A stretch of 64,000 nt of DNA from Kocuria salsicia. GTDB lineage: Bacteria > Actinomycetota > Actinomycetes > Actinomycetales > Micrococcaceae. The notes under the pieces are model-generated. The model did not search any database. It was not told the origin of the DNA and worked only from the letters and a program-made list of their open reading frames with translations. Shown here piece by piece: positions 61,749-64,000 of this stretch (position 1 is the stretch's first letter; the number at the start of each line of letters is the position of its first letter). The stretch is taken from the NCBI RefSeq assembly GCF_007681555.1, contig NZ_VELE01000003.1:124001-188000 (forward strand). The letters run 5' to 3'. Position numbers and translations under genes: made by a program.

Positions 61749-62452
61749 GAGGAGCGCCCCGTGTCGCGCCCGTTGTGCCGGTGGCCGAAACGGGTGCGCG
61801 GTGCCGGGGTCTCCGTGCGGGCGGTGCCCTGGTACTGCGGGGCCTGGGCGAGCTGCGCCCCTGAGTCCGTCAGCGGGGCCACGTTGGCCCGACGCAGGGT
61901 CCGCGCGAACTCTCGAGCGCCCTCCACGGCGTCCTGGCCGTCCGCCTCGGAGCTGATGCGCATCACCACGTCCTCGCTCGCCGCAGTACCCGTGTAGCCG
62001 TGGTCCGCCTGGCACTCCGGGTCCTCGCACATGGCCGGGTAGAGCTCGAGCTGCTGGGTGCCTGTCCAGCTGACTGCGAGGTTCAGCTCCATGATGGGGG
62101 TGCCGGGTGTGTAGTTCTGGGGCTGGTGGTACGCGTAGCTCAGCGTCACGGAGCGGATCTGGGAAATCGGCACGGTCTCCGTGGACACTCGTGCCACGGT
62201 CTCCGCGCCGACGTCGTCGAACTGCTGGTCGTCCACGTGCGTGATGTGCAGAACGTCCTCCGCGAGCACGAGCGCCGTGATGTGGCGGTGCAGCTCGGTG
62301 TTCGTGAAGTGGGTCTCCAGCTGCACGAGGTGGGACACGGGACGCCTGCCGTCCAGGGAGTCCTTGACCACGTCCGTGACGAGCTGGGGGTAGAAGCCCG
62401 CCTTCTCGATGTCCTGGACCAGCCGTGAACCGTCGGGTGCTGAGAATGTCAT
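61745..62452 (-). CDS. DUF5998 family protein
   Basis: 235 aa. Actinobacterial DUF5998, unknown function. Core segments are FYPQLVTDVVKDSLDGRRPV, ALVLAEDVLHITHVDDQQ and RSVTLSYAYHQPQN, which look like a beta-rich PH-like fold. A C-terminal tail of about 40 residues is Gln/Arg/Thr-rich. The ATG at 62452 has GACAAT 6 nt upstream (a possible leaderless -10). It is translationally coupled to the downstream phosphodiesterase gene. Confidence 0.87.
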   Translation of the reverse strand: MTFSAPDGSRLVQDIEKAGFYPQLVTDVVKDSLDGRRPVSHLVQLETHFTNTELHRHITALVLAEDVLHITHVDDQQFDDVGAETVARVSTETVPISQIRSVTLSYAYHQPQNYTPGTPIMELNLAVSWTGTQQLELYPAMCEDPECQADHGYTGTAASEDVVMRISSEADGQDAVEGAREFARTLRRANVAPLTDSGAQLAQAPQYQGTARTETPAPRTRFGHRHNGRDTGRSS

Positions 62453-62510
62453 GGCGCCATTGTCCTCTACCCGGGCGGACGGGGCACATCCGTGACCAGC
62501 CGCGCACCGC

Positions 62511-64000
62511 TCACGGGGTCACAACGCACGAGACCGTGCCGTCCTCCAGCTCCGTGCACACGGGCGTGGCGTCAGTGGTGGGTTCCGCGGTGGGCACGGT
62601 GGGCGCCTCGTTGCCCGGTTGTGCGGGGCTCGTGGTCGGTGCGGGTGAGGTGCTCGGACTCGAAGGGTCCGTGCCACCGCCCCACTGGGCGAGCAGCGGC
62701 CCGAGCCACACGTAGCCCACCGCCAGCGCGAGCACAACCAGGGCCAGCATCAGCAGCCACCAGGGCCAGCGCGGGCCACGACGACGCGGCGGGGCCGCCT
62801 GCCCCAGGCCCGTGTCCGCGGAGTCCGTCGTCGCCGGGTCCGTGGCCGCTGCCACAGAGCCCTGCGAAGCCCCGACGTCATAGGGTTCGGTCTCGTACAG
62901 CCCCGCCTGCACGGTGGCCACCACGGGCTCGACCACCAAGGGGTCGACCGCCGCTTGCCCCGAACCGCCCGGCGCCTGACCGTCACGGAATTCCTGACCG
63001 TCACTGAAGCCATGGTCGTCGGCGAAGCCCTGGCTGTCAGCGGTGCCGTGGGCGTCGGTGGGTATGGCAACGGTGGCGTCCGTGACCTCCCCGAGGGAGT
63101 CCTCCGCCGGGGCCAGCTGCTCCGTGGGCTCCACCGGGGCGAAGGGCCGCAGCGGGTCCCCGGACCACTGCGCCGCCACCGGCTGCCCCGCAGCGGCAAG
63201 GCCCTGCGCACGCTGCCCGTCAACCGGCTGTCTCCGAAGGTGTTGTCCCTGAGCTGGTTCCCCCTGGGCCGGCAGCGCCTTGCGGTGCACCGCGTGCCAC
63301 GCGAGCGGTGCGTCCGGCGTGCCCGCCCCGGGAGGCAGTCGGGCGGCGTCGGCCACCGGGGACAGCTCCCGCTCCGTGGTGGGTTCCAGGACGTCGAACA
63401 CCTCGAAGGGCTCGCCGTCCGCCGTCTCGCTCTGCTTGTTCTCGCGCTCCGGGGCGGTCTCCAACAGAGCGGTGACCAGCTCCTGCGCCGCCCGGGTGCG
63501 CTCCTCGGGCTCCCGGCTGAGCAGCCCAGCCATGCCCCGGCGCAGCACGGGCGAGTTCTCGAACAGCCCCAGCCGGGCAACATCGTCCGGGCCCAGAGGG
63601 TCCCCGCTGAGGTCAACCTCCGGCAGCACCATGCGCACGGCGGTCACGCCCGCGGCGTAGAGGTCCATGGTCGGAGAGGGGTTGCCGGGGGCGTACGCCT
63701 CGTGCGGGAGGTAGCCCGGGGTGCCCACCACGGTGCCGGTGTGCGTGAGCCGGGCGTCGTCCGTGCGCACCGCAATGCCGAAGTCCGCGAGCCGCGCGAC
63801 CGGCGGGGCAGAGCCCGTGGGCTCGAGCAGCACGTTGGCGGGCTTCACGTCCCGGTGCACCCAGCCGCGGGTGTGCACGAACTGCAGGGCCTCGAGCAGC
63901 TGGTAGACGAGCTCCTCGGCGAGCGCGTCCGAGACCGGGCCGTTATCCTGCAGCGCGGCCTCCAGGGTGCCGCCTGAAACCAGTTCCATGGCGATGGCCA
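62511..64000 (-). CDS. Membrane serine/threonine protein kinase, C-terminal part (5' end outside window)
   Basis: About 496 residues are visible. Hanks-type kinase: HRDVKPANVLL catalytic loop, DFG in LADFGIAVRT, activation loop ending in VGTPGYLPHEAY, then the C-lobe. A long disordered, Gln/Asp/Ala-rich juxtamembrane linker leads to one hydrophobic helix (WPWWLLMLALVVLALAVGYV). The outside part is only about 60 residues with Pro/Ser/Thr and two cysteines (PVCTELEDGTVSCVV). There are no PASTA repeats. The start lies beyond 64000. Confidence 0.9.
   Translation of the reverse strand, partial: AIAMELVSGGTLEAALQDNGPVSDALAEELVYQLLEALQFVHTRGWVHRDVKPANVLLEPTGSAPPVARLADFGIAVRTDDARLTHTGTVVGTPGYLPHEAYAPGNPSPTMDLYAAGVTAVRMVLPEVDLSGDPLGPDDVARLGLFENSPVLRRGMAGLLSREPEERTRAAQELVTALLETAPERENKQSETADGEPFEVFDVLEPTTERELSPVADAARLPPGAGTPDAPLAWHAVHRKALPAQGEPAQGQHLRRQPVDGQRAQGLAAAGQPVAAQWSGDPLRPFAPVEPTEQLAPAEDSLGEVTDATVAIPTDAHGTADSQGFADDHGFSDGQEFRDGQAPGGSGQAAVDPLVVEPVVATVQAGLYETEPYDVGASQGSVAAATDPATTDSADTGLGQAAPPRRRGPRWPWWLLMLALVVLALAVGYVWLGPLLAQWGGGTDPSSPSTSPAPTTSPAQPGNEAPTVPTAEPTTDATPVCTELEDGTVSCVVTP

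Overview
The window is high-GC DNA (roughly 70% by eye) from an actinobacterium. Several pathways are diagnostic: a pupylation locus (pup, pafA, dop, arc), mycothiol ligase mshC, RbpA, SepH and many actinobacteria-only DUF families (DUF3000, DUF3071, DUF3093, DUF3159, DUF3710, DUF4193, DUF5703, DUF5998). The fused PafB-PafC regulator and the overall gene content point to Micrococcales, most likely Micrococcaceae and plausibly Kocuria. The genus is inferred from protein style, not proven. No mobile element, CRISPR array, rRNA or tRNA gene was seen. This is conserved chromosomal core.

Layout. 1-5600: 3' part of thrS, a PRC-barrel/DUF2382 stress-type protein, an NfeD/SPFH membrane pair, rbpA, and a polyprenol-phosphate mannose synthase. 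5780-22091: a long minus-strand block that, read in the transcription direction, runs trmI, arc, dop, pup, pafA, FKBP lipoprotein, FKBP, pafBC, a small membrane protein, tatA, tatC, helY, and a degenerate amidohydrolase. This is the actinobacterial proteasome-type locus, but the 20S core genes prcB and prcA are absent. 22322-27773: site-2-protease-like M50 peptidase, PAC2 protein, mshC, uppP and two small conserved genes. 27783-43985: mostly singly transcribed metabolic and repair genes (acyl-CoA dehydrogenase, M20 peptidase, GNAT, PNPOx-like, SRAP/YedK, lipoate-ligase-like, nrdF, ZapE-like ATPase, sulfurtransferase-sufE, alpha/beta hydrolase, msrB, DUF3000, RNase D, Rieske lipoprotein). 44063-56651: dxs, acnA, an RNA methyltransferase-APC permease pair divergent from a two-gene TrkA (CeoB/CeoC) potassium module, then DUF3159, an OB-fold protein, DUF3710 and dut. 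56859-64000: DUF3093, DUF4193, sepH, a surface-type protein, a phosphodiesterase-like enzyme, DUF5998, and the 3' part of a membrane serine/threonine kinase.

How it fits together. The minus-strand block links tRNA m1A58 methylation, protein pupylation, peptidyl-prolyl isomerisation, the PafBC DNA-damage regulator, Tat export and a Ski2-like helicase. Start-to-stop overlaps (trmI/arc, arc/dop, FKBP/pafBC) argue for co-transcription. Several genes appear leaderless, with a TANNNT -10 hexamer 6-8 nt before the start codon. Many convergent or operon-end junctions carry long perfect GC-rich hairpins, mostly without a T tract. The most notable biology is a pupylation system without its protease, together with an ARC ATPase whose C-terminus has a low-complexity tail instead of the proteasome-docking motif.
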